Origin: Sphingomonas sp.
GTDB taxonomy: Bacteria > Pseudomonadota > Alphaproteobacteria > Sphingomonadales > Sphingomonadaceae
Direction of reading: 5' to 3'
DNA: 56,190 nucleotides
Assembly (NCBI RefSeq): GCF_013816785.1
Contig: NZ_JACDDV010000007.1
Coordinates: 1 to 56,190 of the forward strand
A program made the translations under genes and the position numbers. The notes below the pieces were generated by a model. It was not told the origin of the DNA, made no database searches, and was given only the letters and a program-made list of their open reading frames with translations. Positions 25,128 to 34,080 of the stretch are shown here, in pieces; the first letter of the stretch is position 1, and each line of letters begins with the position of its first letter.

Positions 25128-27478
25128 GTCTGGAGCGCATCCCTCACCGCCTGGTCGAGCGCGGCGGGGCGAAACGGCTTGGCGAGGATGATCGCTCCGG
25201 GTGCCGCGGCGCGTATCGCCTCGGTCTCGCTGTAACCGGAAACGAACAAGATCGGCTGGTCGGCCGTGCTGGCGAGAATCCGTTGCGCGACCTCGGCCCC
25301 GGACAGGCCAGGCATGACATAATCGATGATTACCAGGTCGGGCTTTGTCTCGGCATAGCGACGGATACCCTGTTTGCCGTCCGCCGCCTCGATCACGCGG
25401 TGGCCATATTCGGCCAAGGTAGCGGCGATGAAGCTGCGCACGTCGTCGTCGTCGTCGATCACCAGCACCGATGCACCGCCGCGCTCGCGGCGAAGCTCAT
25501 CACCCGTCCTGCCACCGCTCAGTGGTACTTCTCCGTCCTGCTCGGCTCGCCGGAAGAACAGCTTGACCGTCGTGCCGACCCCAGGCTCGCTCTCGATCCG
25601 AGCGGTGCCGCCCGACTGACGCGCCATGCCATAAACCATCGACAGGCCCAGCCCGGTGCCCTTACCGACCTCTTTGGTGGTGAAGAATGGTTCGAACGCG
25701 CGCGCCGCAATGTCCGGCGTCATGCCACTGCCGGTGTCGGCAATCGCCAACTCGATATAATCGCCGGAATCCAACTCCGGGTCATCCTGGACCCGGACTA
25801 GCTGGCTGGTAAATGTTAACGTGCCGCCATCGGGCATCGCGTCGCGGGCGTTGATCGCGAGATTGAGCACGCCGACCTCAAGCTGGGTCGGGTCGGCCAT
25901 CACCGGGATGAGATAATCGTCGAGGTCGAATTTCTTGTCGATCCCCGGTCCCAGCACGTTGCGCAGGATCGGCCCCATTTCCTCGATCAGCGGCGCGACA
26001 TAAGTCGGCTTGACCTCCAGCCTCTGGACCCGGCTGAAGGCCAGCAATTGAGCGGTCAGCCGCGCCCCGCGCTCGGCCGCCGACAAAGCATTGGCCGCGT
26101 AGCGTTGCAGCCTTTTGTCCTCGATCCCCTTTTGGATCAGGTCCAGGCCACCAACTACGACGGTCAACAAATTGTTGAAATCATGCGCTATCCCACCAGT
26201 GAGCTGGCCGAGCGCTTCCATTTTTTGGCTTTGGCGGAGCTGGTCCTGGGCCTGCTTCAGGTCGGTGATGTCGCGCGCTTCGAACAGCAAATAGGGTATA
26301 TCGCCGTCGCCGGTGCGCACCGGTTGAATCGACACGTCGAGCACCGAGGTCGGTGCGCCCTCCCGCTCCATCAGCACTTCGGCGCGAAAGATGTCGCCGC
26401 GGGCCGCGCTGGCCACGCCCTCTTTCAACGTTTCCACATGCTGGGGAAAATGTTTGACCGTCGGCGACTCCCACAGCAGCAGGCCGATGGCGCGGCGCGG
26501 ATCCTCGTCACGCCATGTCGCCGGCGTTTTGTTGACCTCGACCACCGTGCCGTCGGGCTTCAACAAGACGACGATTTCCATCACTGTGTCGAAGATCGCG
26601 CGGAAGCGGGCCTCGCTCGCGGTCAACTCGACCGTCCGCTCGGTGACCAGCGCCTTGAGGTTGCCTTCCGCTTCCTTCTCGGCGGTGACGTCCATCGCAA
26701 CACCGATGAACCCGATCAGTTCGCCGTCCGGCCCGAAGCGGGGCTGCGACACCGATCGAAGCCAGTGATATTCACCGTCAGGGCCGCGGTAGCGCGCCTC
26801 GAGCGTGAACGGGGCAAGGCTCGCCTCACCCGCGATGCTGTCGGCTGTCACCCGGTCGAGGTCGTCGGGATGAAGCGCGGTCCGCCAGTCGAACAGGCAG
26901 GCTTCCTTGATGCCAAGCCCGACAAACTCCGCATAAGCGTCGTTGACGAAGTCGCGTGTGCGGTCGAGCCGGCTGACCCACATCGGCAAGGGTGCTGAAT
27001 CGGCAATTCGGCGGAACCGCGCCTCACTCTCCCGTAGCGCCGCTTCCGAGGCGCGCTGCTCGGTCACATCCTCCACGACCATGATGACGCCGCCAACGCT
27101 GCCGTCCGGCAGGTAGTGAGGTACATATTGCGCCTGGGTCGCCAACGGTCCGCGAGTGGGATGGTCGAAAGCAGCTGCGAACCATTGTTTTTCGCCGTTC
27201 AGCGCGGCTTCGAGCGTTTCCTTGCGGATTTCATAATTGGCCTCGCCCATCACCTCACGCACCGAACGGCCGAGAATTTCTGCGCGCGGCCGTTCAAACC
27301 AATCGGCGATCGGCCGGTTCAGAAAGCGGTAGACCAGATCCCGATCGACATAGGCGATCATCACCGGCAGCGAATCGGCAATCGCCAAAATGCCGTGGAA
27401 GTCGAACATGGCGGGTGCGGGGGACGCATCGCCCGCTGGCTTGTCGGTCGTCGACTCGCTTACCCCCCGGTGCGCCAT
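25124..27478 (-). CDS. Multi-PAS hybrid histidine kinase with receiver
   Basis: This 784-residue cytoplasmic protein has three PAS domains (about 25-145, 150-275 and 290-410; the second ends GFIGVAMDVTAEKEAE). A HisKA domain has its phospho-acceptor His in LTGGIAHDFNNLLT. The HATPase has NLAINARDAMPDGG and GTGLGLSMVYG. The C-terminal receiver has its Asp in LVIIDYVMPGLSG. There are no membrane spans, so the PAS domains sense an internal signal. No partner response regulator is adjacent. The ATG at 27478 is preferred to a TTG two codons upstream. Confidence 0.92.
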   Translation of the reverse strand: MAHRGVSESTTDKPAGDASPAPAMFDFHGILAIADSLPVMIAYVDRDLVYRFLNRPIADWFERPRAEILGRSVREVMGEANYEIRKETLEAALNGEKQWFAAAFDHPTRGPLATQAQYVPHYLPDGSVGGVIMVVEDVTEQRASEAALRESEARFRRIADSAPLPMWVSRLDRTRDFVNDAYAEFVGLGIKEACLFDWRTALHPDDLDRVTADSIAGEASLAPFTLEARYRGPDGEYHWLRSVSQPRFGPDGELIGFIGVAMDVTAEKEAEGNLKALVTERTVELTASEARFRAIFDTVMEIVVLLKPDGTVVEVNKTPATWRDEDPRRAIGLLLWESPTVKHFPQHVETLKEGVASAARGDIFRAEVLMEREGAPTSVLDVSIQPVRTGDGDIPYLLFEARDITDLKQAQDQLRQSQKMEALGQLTGGIAHDFNNLLTVVVGGLDLIQKGIEDKRLQRYAANALSAAERGARLTAQLLAFSRVQRLEVKPTYVAPLIEEMGPILRNVLGPGIDKKFDLDDYLIPVMADPTQLEVGVLNLAINARDAMPDGGTLTFTSQLVRVQDDPELDSGDYIELAIADTGSGMTPDIAARAFEPFFTTKEVGKGTGLGLSMVYGMARQSGGTARIESEPGVGTTVKLFFRRAEQDGEVPLSGGRTGDELRRERGGASVLVIDDDDDVRSFIAATLAEYGHRVIEAADGKQGIRRYAETKPDLVIIDYVMPGLSGAEVAQRILASTADQPILFVSGYSETEAIRAAAPGAIILAKPFRPAALDQAVRDALQT

Positions 27479-27549
27479 GGCCAAAAACTGCTCTCATTTA
27501 AGGGGAGAGTCACGCACCCTGTGGATAAGTCGGGTGAACGACTCGATGT

Positions 27550-28077
27550 TCAGTCGAAATGCAGCCGCCGATAGCGGCCGCGAAAATAGAGCAACGGATC
27601 AAGCCCCGGCTCGAAGGTCGCCTTGACCACCTCACCAACCAGAATGAAATGGTCGCCTCCCTCGTGCACCGCGTGCCGAGCGCATTCGAACACCGACAAC
27701 GAGTCCATCAGCACCGGCACCCCGTGCTCGCCCATTGACCATTCGGTCAGCCCGAAGCGATCTTCGACCCGGGTCGAGAAGGTAATCGAAGCCGGCTGCT
27801 GCCCGGTTTGGAGTACATTGACCGCGAACCGCTCGGCCCGCCCGAGCGCCGCCGCGCTGGCCGAGTTAAGCGCCACGCACACCAGCAGTAGCGGCGGGTC
27901 GAGACTGAGCGCGGTGAAGCTGTTGGCGGTCAGGCCAACCGGATTTTTCTCGTCATCAAGGCAGGTCACCACCGTGACCCCGGTGGCGAAGCAGCCAAGC
28001 GCATCGCGCAGCGTCCGCGGATCGGACCCTGTGCGATATTCCTGCGGCAAGGCGGCGTCACTCATCGCCGTCGCCAT
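27550..28077 (-). CDS. Flavin reductase family protein
   Basis: This 175-residue FMN-binding split-barrel protein has RDALGCFATGVTVVTCLDD, then VGLTANSFTALSLDPPLLLV, the hallmark block of the HpaC/flavin reductase family. It ends with PLLYFRGRYRRL. Such enzymes reduce FMN or FAD with NAD(P)H and pass the reduced flavin to a separate monooxygenase. It lies 21 bp after phhA on the same strand and may share its transcript. PhhA itself uses a pterin, so a flavin partner elsewhere must be assumed. An ATG four codons downstream is an alternative start. Confidence 0.88.
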   Translation of the reverse strand: MATAMSDAALPQEYRTGSDPRTLRDALGCFATGVTVVTCLDDEKNPVGLTANSFTALSLDPPLLLVCVALNSASAAALGRAERFAVNVLQTGQQPASITFSTRVEDRFGLTEWSMGEHGVPVLMDSLSVFECARHAVHEGGDHFILVGEVVKATFEPGLDPLLYFRGRYRRLHFD

Positions 28078-28098
28078 AGCGGCAGCCCGTTGCCCCTG

Positions 28099-28875
28099 TC
28101 ACCTAGCCAGCGCGCTCAAGCCCGCCAGATCGAGCGATTCAAGGGCCGCCGCCGTGCCTTCGAGTGAATCCGAGACGAAATAGAGCGGCTGGAAGACATC
28201 GTTGCGATAGGGCGTGTTCGCGGCAGCAGGCAGCGTAAAGCGCGGCCGCGACAAGTCCGCTTCAAGCGCGACATGCGCTTCGCCAAAGCTCGACGCGAGC
28301 CCGGCGCCAAGAATTTTCACCTCTCCCGCCTCGCGCGCCAGCCCGAACTCGACCGTGTGCCAATATAGCCGGGCGATAATCTCGCCATGCCCGGCCGCGA
28401 TCGCCGCCACGCCGAGCCGCCCGAGCGCCTGCATCAGCCGCGCCACCGGCGGGTGCGCCAGCATCGGCACGTGGCCGAAGATGTCGTGGAAGCAGTCGGG
28501 CTCCGTCAAATAGTCGAGGTTGTCGGCGCCGCGAATGAAGTTGCCGATCGGGAATCGCCGCTCGGCCAGCATCGCGAAGAAGGCCGCGTCCGGGACGATG
28601 CCCGCGACCGAGGCCAGCCCCCAACCGGTCTCGGGTTGAAGCCGAGCGTTCAATCGCCCAAGCTCGGGAATCCCTGGCTCGTCGAGCCCCAGCGCCGGGA
28701 TTCCGGCCAGAAACGGGGCCACGATCCGGTTCCCGAGATACGGCACTTGCCGTGTGAACAGCGTGTCCCAAACGCGATGCTCTTCCGCCGTGAATCGCGC
28801 CCAATCCTGCGGCACCAGATAGTCGCGCCAACTGGCGGGTGGGCGATCGGCGTTGCTGAAATCGGATTGGTACAT
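28099..28875 (-). CDS. phhA: Phenylalanine-4-hydroxylase
   Basis: The enzyme hydroxylates L-phenylalanine to L-tyrosine with tetrahydropterin, O2 and non-haem iron. The 258 residues match the bacterial monomeric form without the regulatory domain. The iron ligands are visible in PDCFHDIFGHVPML (two His) and in the Glu of WHTVEFGLAREAGE. ATG 28875 follows AAGGAG; the longer open frame upstream runs through a terminator and is not coding. The pterin-recycling enzyme PhhB and the next catabolic enzyme Hpd are within 3 kb. A leader ORF and an attenuator-like structure precede the gene. Confidence 0.95.
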   Translation of the reverse strand: MYQSDFSNADRPPASWRDYLVPQDWARFTAEEHRVWDTLFTRQVPYLGNRIVAPFLAGIPALGLDEPGIPELGRLNARLQPETGWGLASVAGIVPDAAFFAMLAERRFPIGNFIRGADNLDYLTEPDCFHDIFGHVPMLAHPPVARLMQALGRLGVAAIAAGHGEIIARLYWHTVEFGLAREAGEVKILGAGLASSFGEAHVALEADLSRPRFTLPAAANTPYRNDVFQPLYFVSDSLEGTAAALESLDLAGLSALAR

Positions 28876-28896
28876 CGGACGCTCCTTGAATGGGCA

Positions 28897-28929
28897 ATAA
28901 AAAACCCCGCCGGAGCGAGGCTTGGCGGG
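28897..28929 (-). terminator. Intrinsic terminator in the phhA leader (putative attenuator)
   Basis: On the minus strand CCCGCC (28929-28924) pairs with GGCGGG (28911-28906). An inner AGC/GCT helix strengthens the stem and a T-run (28904-28899) follows. It sits between the leader ORF and the phhA ribosome binding site, so it would stop transcription before phhA. The 5' arm can alternatively pair with the upstream segment at 28977-28968. Confidence 0.82.
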
Positions 28930-28994
28930 CGGTGGGTCGGACCGGGACACGATGCCTCAGCCGGTTTCCACCGCGCCAGGATAATAGGAAACCG
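28924..28994 (-). promoter_or_regulatory. Alternative hairpins of the phhA attenuator
   Basis: On the minus strand, segment 1 CGGTTTCC (28994-28987) precedes the Tyr codons. It can pair perfectly with GGAAACCG (28969-28962). Segment 2 GGCGCGGTGG (28977-28968) follows the Tyr codons and can pair with CCACCGCCCGCC (28935-28924) as ten base pairs with a 2-nt bulge. That second pairing would consume the 5' arm of the terminator. The two foldings are mutually exclusive, as in classical attenuators. Folding energies were not calculated. Confidence 0.65.
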
Positions 28995-29049
28995 CCGCGG
29001 CCGGGGAGGAGCGAAGAAGCGAGCGGCACTGATCGGCGAGGCGGTTCAT
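28957..29049 (-). CDS. Leader peptide of phhA with tandem Tyr codons
   Basis: This 30-codon ORF begins MNRLADQCRSLLRSS and ends VSYYPGAVETG. It has a strong ribosome binding site (AAGGAGGAGCC directly before ATG), better than that of most genes here. The tandem TAT TAT codons (28986-28981) lie in the loop between the paired segments 1 and 2 of the downstream RNA structure, the position required for ribosome stalling to control folding. The ORF is too short for a normal gene and nothing resembles a protein family. I infer it works as a tyrosine sensor for phhA, whose product is tyrosine. Confidence 0.68.
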   Translation of the reverse strand: MNRLADQCRSLLRSSPAAAVSYYPGAVETG

Positions 29050-29086
29050 GGCTCCTCCTTATCGCCTTAACCCGCTGAACGCTAGC

Positions 29087-29142
29087 TGTCCGAGCGGACA
29101 TCGCTTGTTGCGATAACGAAACTAGTGGAACTTTTGTTCCAC
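29087..29142. repeat. Three perfect inverted repeats in the phhA/ldt intergenic region
   Basis: Three palindromes follow each other: TGTCCG-AG-CGGACA (29087-29100), ATCGC-TTGTT-GCGAT (29100-29114) and GTGGAAC-TTTT-GTTCCAC (29125-29142). They lie between the phhA leader and the divergent L,D-transpeptidase gene, where promoters for both must be. They may be operators or, if transcribed, hairpins. I cannot assign a regulator. Confidence 0.5.
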
Positions 29143-29177
29143 GCCGGCATTAGGCATTCAAACGAAAGAGCAGCGAA

Positions 29178-29726
29178 ATGAACAAGTTAGTCCTGGCACT
29201 GGCGGCAGGAGCGTTCGCCCTGTCGGCGCCCCTTACCCCCGCGATTGCCTCGGTCGAGACCGAAGAAGCGCGCACGGCTGCGCTCGACGCAGCAGAGCTG
29301 GCGCGCCAGGACATGATTGCCACGTTCGGCGACAAGCAACTCAAGCCGGGCCAATATTTGTGGGACGCTGACGCCCCCGCTTCGGGCCCGGTCCGGGTGG
29401 TGATCAGTCTCGCCGATCAGATGGCCTATCTCTACCGCGGGGGTACGCTGGTTGCAGTGTCGACCATCTCCAGCGGCAAGTCGGGCAACGATACGCCCAC
29501 CGGCATCTTCCCGATTCTAGCCAAGAAACCGATTTATCACAGCCGCAAATACGACAATGCGCCGATGCCGTTCATGCAGCAGATTGATGAGTATGGCATC
29601 GCTCTGCACGCCGGCATGAACCCCGGCTATCCCGCCTCGCACGGCTGCGTCCGCCTGCCGGCGAAATTCGCGGCCAAGCTTTATGGCGTGACCGAGCTCG
29701 GATCGGAAGTCCTGATCGCGAGCTGA
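29178..29726 (+). CDS. L,D-transpeptidase (YkuD-type)
   Basis: This 182-residue secreted protein has a signal peptide (MNKLVLALAAGAFALSAPLT). The YkuD domain reads RVVISLADQMAYLYRGG then TPTGIFPI, and the catalytic block ALHAGMNPGYPASHGCVRLP contains the active Cys and His. L,D-transpeptidases cross-link peptidoglycan 3-3 or attach proteins to it. The length is typical for a single-domain form. It sits between the two pterin-linked genes phhA and phhB but on the other strand, with no functional link. Confidence 0.92.
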   Translation: MNKLVLALAAGAFALSAPLTPAIASVETEEARTAALDAAELARQDMIATFGDKQLKPGQYLWDADAPASGPVRVVISLADQMAYLYRGGTLVAVSTISSGKSGNDTPTGIFPILAKKPIYHSRKYDNAPMPFMQQIDEYGIALHAGMNPGYPASHGCVRLPAKFAAKLYGVTELGSEVLIAS

Positions 29727-29730
29727 CGCG

Positions 29731-29979
29731 TCAAGCGAGGGCGTCGATCGCACTCGCCAGCGCTACATCCCGCTCGGTCACCCCGCCGGCATCATGGCTG
29801 GTCAGGCGGAAGTCCACGCGATTCCAAACATTGGTGAATTCGGGATGATGGTCGACCTTCTCGGCGTGCATCGCGACGCGGGTGAGGAAGGCGAACGCCT
29901 CCGAAAAATCGGCGAACCGAAAACTCTTCTCGATTGCCTTGCCGTCGCCGCTCGCGGTCCAGCCGCCGGGGATGTCCAT
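29731..29979 (-). CDS. phhB: Pterin-4a-carbinolamine dehydratase
   Basis: This 82-residue protein contains the family site EKVDHHPEFTNVWNRVDFRL followed by the late His and Asp (TSHDAGGVTERD). It dehydrates the 4a-hydroxy-pterin formed by PhhA, which together with a reductase regenerates tetrahydropterin. The start is the ATG at 29979, because GAGGA lies 6 nt before it; the ATG two codons upstream would touch the GAGGA. It converges on the L,D-transpeptidase gene with 4 bp between stops. Confidence 0.92.
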   Translation of the reverse strand: MDIPGGWTASGDGKAIEKSFRFADFSEAFAFLTRVAMHAEKVDHHPEFTNVWNRVDFRLTSHDAGGVTERDVALASAIDALA

Positions 29980-30357
29980 GGTCATTCCTCGTCTTGCCAA
30001 CCATAGCGGGCGGCCCAAAAATCGCCGCTCCGCAGGCAGGTTATCCGACCATGCCGCGCGAATGCCCCAAATGCCAAGGCTCCAGGGACGAGGGCTAGTT
30101 ATCGCGTCCTGAGTCGTGTGAAAACCCTGTCCTATTGTAACCGTATAGGTTATATGTCGCTCGATGTGCGCCCTTGCTTCCTGGATCACCCTTCTTTGCG
30201 CGACCAGAACACGCGCGGCCATCGAACGGCACGGATTCGTGCTCCACCATCAACTTCATCAACTTTCCCTCCGTGGAAATCCAACGGATCGCGTTCCCGG
30301 CCTTGCCAATTTGCCCTTCGCGGAGCAGGGACTCGGGCCGAAAAGGAGATTTTCGCC
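29980..30357. other. Intergenic region between phhB and hpd
   Basis: This is a 378-bp divergent gap. One long plus-strand frame runs into hpd but its translation resembles no protein. The only structure I see is the inverted repeat at 30138-30152. It probably contains both promoters and a 5' untranslated region of hpd. Confidence 0.6.
30138..30152. promoter_or_regulatory. Candidate operator upstream of hpd
   Basis: TAACC-GTATA-GGTTA is a perfect 5-bp-arm palindrome in an AT-rich patch about 210 bp before hpd. Its size suits a MarR- or Lrp-type dimer. The AT-rich context may include a -10 element. Confidence 0.45.
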
Positions 30358-31446
30358 ATGGCCACCGCCACCGCCGAGAAAAGCCCGCTCGGCCTCGACA
30401 ATCCGATGGGCACCGACGGCTTCGAATTTGTCGAATATGCCGCGCCCGACCCCGAGCTGCTGCGCTCGCTGTTCGCCAAAATGGGATTCCCCGCCGTCGC
30501 GACCCACAAGCGCAAGAATGTCACGCTCCACCGCCAGGGCGACATCAGCTTCATCATCAACGCCGAGGCGAATAGCTTCGCCGAGGAATTCGCCAAGGAC
30601 CACGGACCGTGCGCCTGCGCCATGGCGTTCCGCGTCAAGGATGCCAAGGCAGCGCACGCCCGCGCGCTCGAACTGGGCGCGATCGACCTCAAATCGGACG
30701 TCGCCGAGGGTGAGCTCGACATTCCGGCTATCGAGGGCATCGGCGGCTCGCGCCTCTATCTGGTCGACCGCTACGGCGCCGCCGGATCGATCTACGACGT
30801 CGATTTCGACTTCGAGCCGGGCTTCGAGGCGATGGAGGCCGACGCCGCCAGCCACCTCACCTACCTCGACCATCTGACCCACAATGTGAACCGCGGCCGG
30901 ATGAACCATTGGGCCGAATTCTACGAACGGCTCTTCAACTTCCGCGAAATCCGCTACTTCGACATCGAGGGCAAGCAGACCGGACTTATTTCCAAGGCGA
31001 TGACATCGCCCTGCGGCAAGCTTCGCATCCCCTTGAACGAGAGCCAGGACGACAAGAGCCAGATCGAGGAGTTTTTGCGCGATTACAAAGGCGAAGGCAT
31101 TCAGCATATCGCGCTGGGGTCAGACGACATTTATGCCGCGGTCGACATCCTGCGCAGTCGCGGCATTCCGTTCCAGGACACGCCAGACACTTATTACGAG
31201 TTGGTCGACGAACGGGTGAAGGACCACGGCGAACCGACCGCCGAACTTGAAAAGCGTCGCATCCTGGTCGACGGCGCCCCGACCGAGGACCAGGGCCTGT
31301 TGCTCCAGATCTTCACCCAAAATGTGATCGGCCCGATCTTCTTCGAGATCATCCAACGCAAGGGCAATGAGGGTTTCGGCGAGGGCAATTTCAAGGCCTT
31401 GTTCGAGAGCATCGAGCTTGATCAGATGCGGCGAGGGGTCATCTAA
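30358..31446 (+). CDS. hpd: 4-hydroxyphenylpyruvate dioxygenase
   Basis: The enzyme converts 4-hydroxyphenylpyruvate to homogentisate, the second step of tyrosine degradation. The 362 residues fit the family, which is a tandem VOC fold. The iron ligands are visible: His in [14 protein letters not shown], His in [13 protein letters not shown], and Glu in [20 protein letters not shown], the family's strongest signature. The ATG at 30358 follows AAGGAG; the open frame upstream is not coding. The pcaF-type thiolase begins 5 bp after the stop, so the two are co-transcribed. Confidence 0.96.
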   Translation: MATATAEKSPLGLDNPMGTDGFEFVEYAAPDPELLRSLFAKMGFPAVATHKRKNVTLHRQGDISFIINAEANSFAEEFAKDHGPCACAMAFRVKDAKAAHARALELGAIDLKSDVAEGELDIPAIEGIGGSRLYLVDRYGAAGSIYDVDFDFEPGFEAMEADAASHLTYLDHLTHNVNRGRMNHWAEFYERLFNFREIRYFDIEGKQTGLISKAMTSPCGKLRIPLNESQDDKSQIEEFLRDYKGEGIQHIALGSDDIYAAVDILRSRGIPFQDTPDTYYELVDERVKDHGEPTAELEKRRILVDGAPTEDQGLLLQIFTQNVIGPIFFEIIQRKGNEGFGEGNFKALFESIELDQMRRGVI

Positions 31447-31451
31447 CAGGC

Positions 31452-32650
<1,199 letters not shown>

Positions 32651-32654
<4 letters not shown>

Positions 32655-33091
32655 GCAACCTTGCCGCCATCGAGGCGGTGCTCGCCGCCGTCCCCGATCC
32701 GGAAATCCCGGCGGTATCGGTGGTCGACCTCGGCATCGTCCGACAGGTCACCGAGGAAAAGGTGACGATCACCCCGACCTATTCGGGCTGCCCGGCGACT
32801 CTATTTATCGAACAATCGATCCGCGAAGCGCTCGACGCCGCCGGCTTTCGCCAAGTCGCCATTGAGACGGTGCTGTCACCCCCGTGGACCACCGACTGGA
32901 TTAGTGACGCCGGCAAATCCAAATTGCAGGCCTACGGCATCGCCCCGCCCGACCTCGCCAAGGCGGCGACCTGCCCGCAATGCGGATCGGCCGACACCGA
33001 GGAAGTCAGCCGTTTCGGCTCAACCCCATGCAAGGCGCAGTGGCGCTGCAAGGCCTGCCTCGAACCCTTCGACCGCTTCAAATGCCACTAG
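32651..33091 (+). CDS. paaD: Phenylacetyl-CoA epoxidase maturation protein PaaD
   Basis: This 146-residue protein has an N-terminal MIP18/DUF59 domain ([20 protein letters not shown]) with [18 protein letters not shown]-terminal zinc-ribbon-like segment follows ([18 protein letters not shown], then CKACLEPF). PaaD helps assemble the metal centres of the phenylacetyl-CoA epoxidase PaaABCE, none of which is in this window. The GTG start overlaps the thiolase stop. Its stop shares CTAG with aroC. The C-terminal Cys cluster distinguishes it from SufT-like DUF59 proteins. Confidence 0.88.
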
Positions 33092-34080
33092 CCACATTGG
33101 CCGCGGTGGAGGAGCTTGTGGTCGGCCAACACCAGCGCAACCATCGCCTCGACCACTGGCGCGCCGCGAATGCCGACGCAGGGATCATGGCGGCCCCTGG
33201 TCGAGGCCTCGACTTCGTTGCCCGCCGCATCAATGCTGGCGATGGGGATGCGGATCGAGCTGGTCGGCTTGAACGCCACCCGGACGACGATCGGCTGCCC
33301 GGTCGAAATGCCACCGGCAATCCCGCCGGCATGGTTGCTCTCGAAGGCGGCGCCCGCCCGCATTGCGTCCGCATTCTCGCTGCCCTTGAGCCGTGCCGCA
33401 CCGAAGCCGTCGCCGATCTCGACACCCTTGACCGCGTTGATCCCCATGCACGCCGCTGCGAGTTCGGCGTCGAGCTTGGCATAGATCGGCGCGCCCCAGC
33501 CAGCAGGCACGCCGGTAGCCGCGCATTCGATCACCGCGCCAAGGCTGTCGCCACCCATGCGCGCTTCATCGAGCAGGGCGTCCCATCTGGCGGCATCTCC
33601 CTCGCCTCCGATCACGACCACTCTCGCCGAAATTTCGATCTCGGGAATCACCAGCCGCGCCACCGCCCCGCCGGCGACCCGCATCGCCGTTTCGCGGGCC
33701 GACGCTCTTCCCCCGCCGCGCGGATCGCGAAAAAACCCGTATTTGGCGTCATAGGCATAATCGGCATGGCCCGGCCGATAGGGCGCATCGGCCGGATAAT
33801 CAGCGCTGCGGGCATCGATATTGTCGATCATCATCGCGATCGGCGTGCCGGTCGTGCGGCCCTCGTAAACCCCCGACAAGATGCGCACCTTGTCGGGTTC
33901 CTGCCGCGCCGAGACATTCTTGTCGGTGCCGGGCCGGCGCAGGTCGAGGAAGCCTTGGACGTGCGCCTCGTCGAGCCCCAGCCCGGGCGGGCAGCCGTCG
34001 ATCACGCAGCCGATCGCTGGCGCATGGCTTTCGCCCCAGGTCGTCAGCCGCAATAGATGCCCAAAGCTGTTGATGCTCAT
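33088..34080 (-). CDS. aroC: Chorismate synthase
   Basis: The enzyme converts EPSP to chorismate with reduced FMN, the last step of the common aromatic pathway. Signatures are [18 protein letters not shown] near the start and [13 protein letters not shown]. The C-terminal block ends KLLHRGQCG. At 330 residues it is shorter than the usual 350-360; an internal segment after VVVIGGEGD seems to be missing. The normally conserved RRPG-x-S-x-x-T-T motif reads [13 protein letters not shown]. The catalytic region is otherwise intact. Its ATG overlaps the aroA stop (ATGA). Confidence 0.93.
   Translation of the reverse strand: MSINSFGHLLRLTTWGESHAPAIGCVIDGCPPGLGLDEAHVQGFLDLRRPGTDKNVSARQEPDKVRILSGVYEGRTTGTPIAMMIDNIDARSADYPADAPYRPGHADYAYDAKYGFFRDPRGGGRASARETAMRVAGGAVARLVIPEIEISARVVVIGGEGDAARWDALLDEARMGGDSLGAVIECAATGVPAGWGAPIYAKLDAELAAACMGINAVKGVEIGDGFGAARLKGSENADAMRAGAAFESNHAGGIAGGISTGQPIVVRVAFKPTSSIRIPIASIDAAGNEVEASTRGRHDPCVGIRGAPVVEAMVALVLADHKLLHRGQCG

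Noticed and set aside
28876-28950. phhA start upstream at 28950
   Set aside because: That stretch encodes the terminator hairpin and T-run; ATG 28875 has AAGGAG.
30118-30357. Long in-frame extension upstream of hpd
   Set aside because: Translation is unlike any dioxygenase N-terminus, and AAGGAG with ATG at 30358 gives the normal length.
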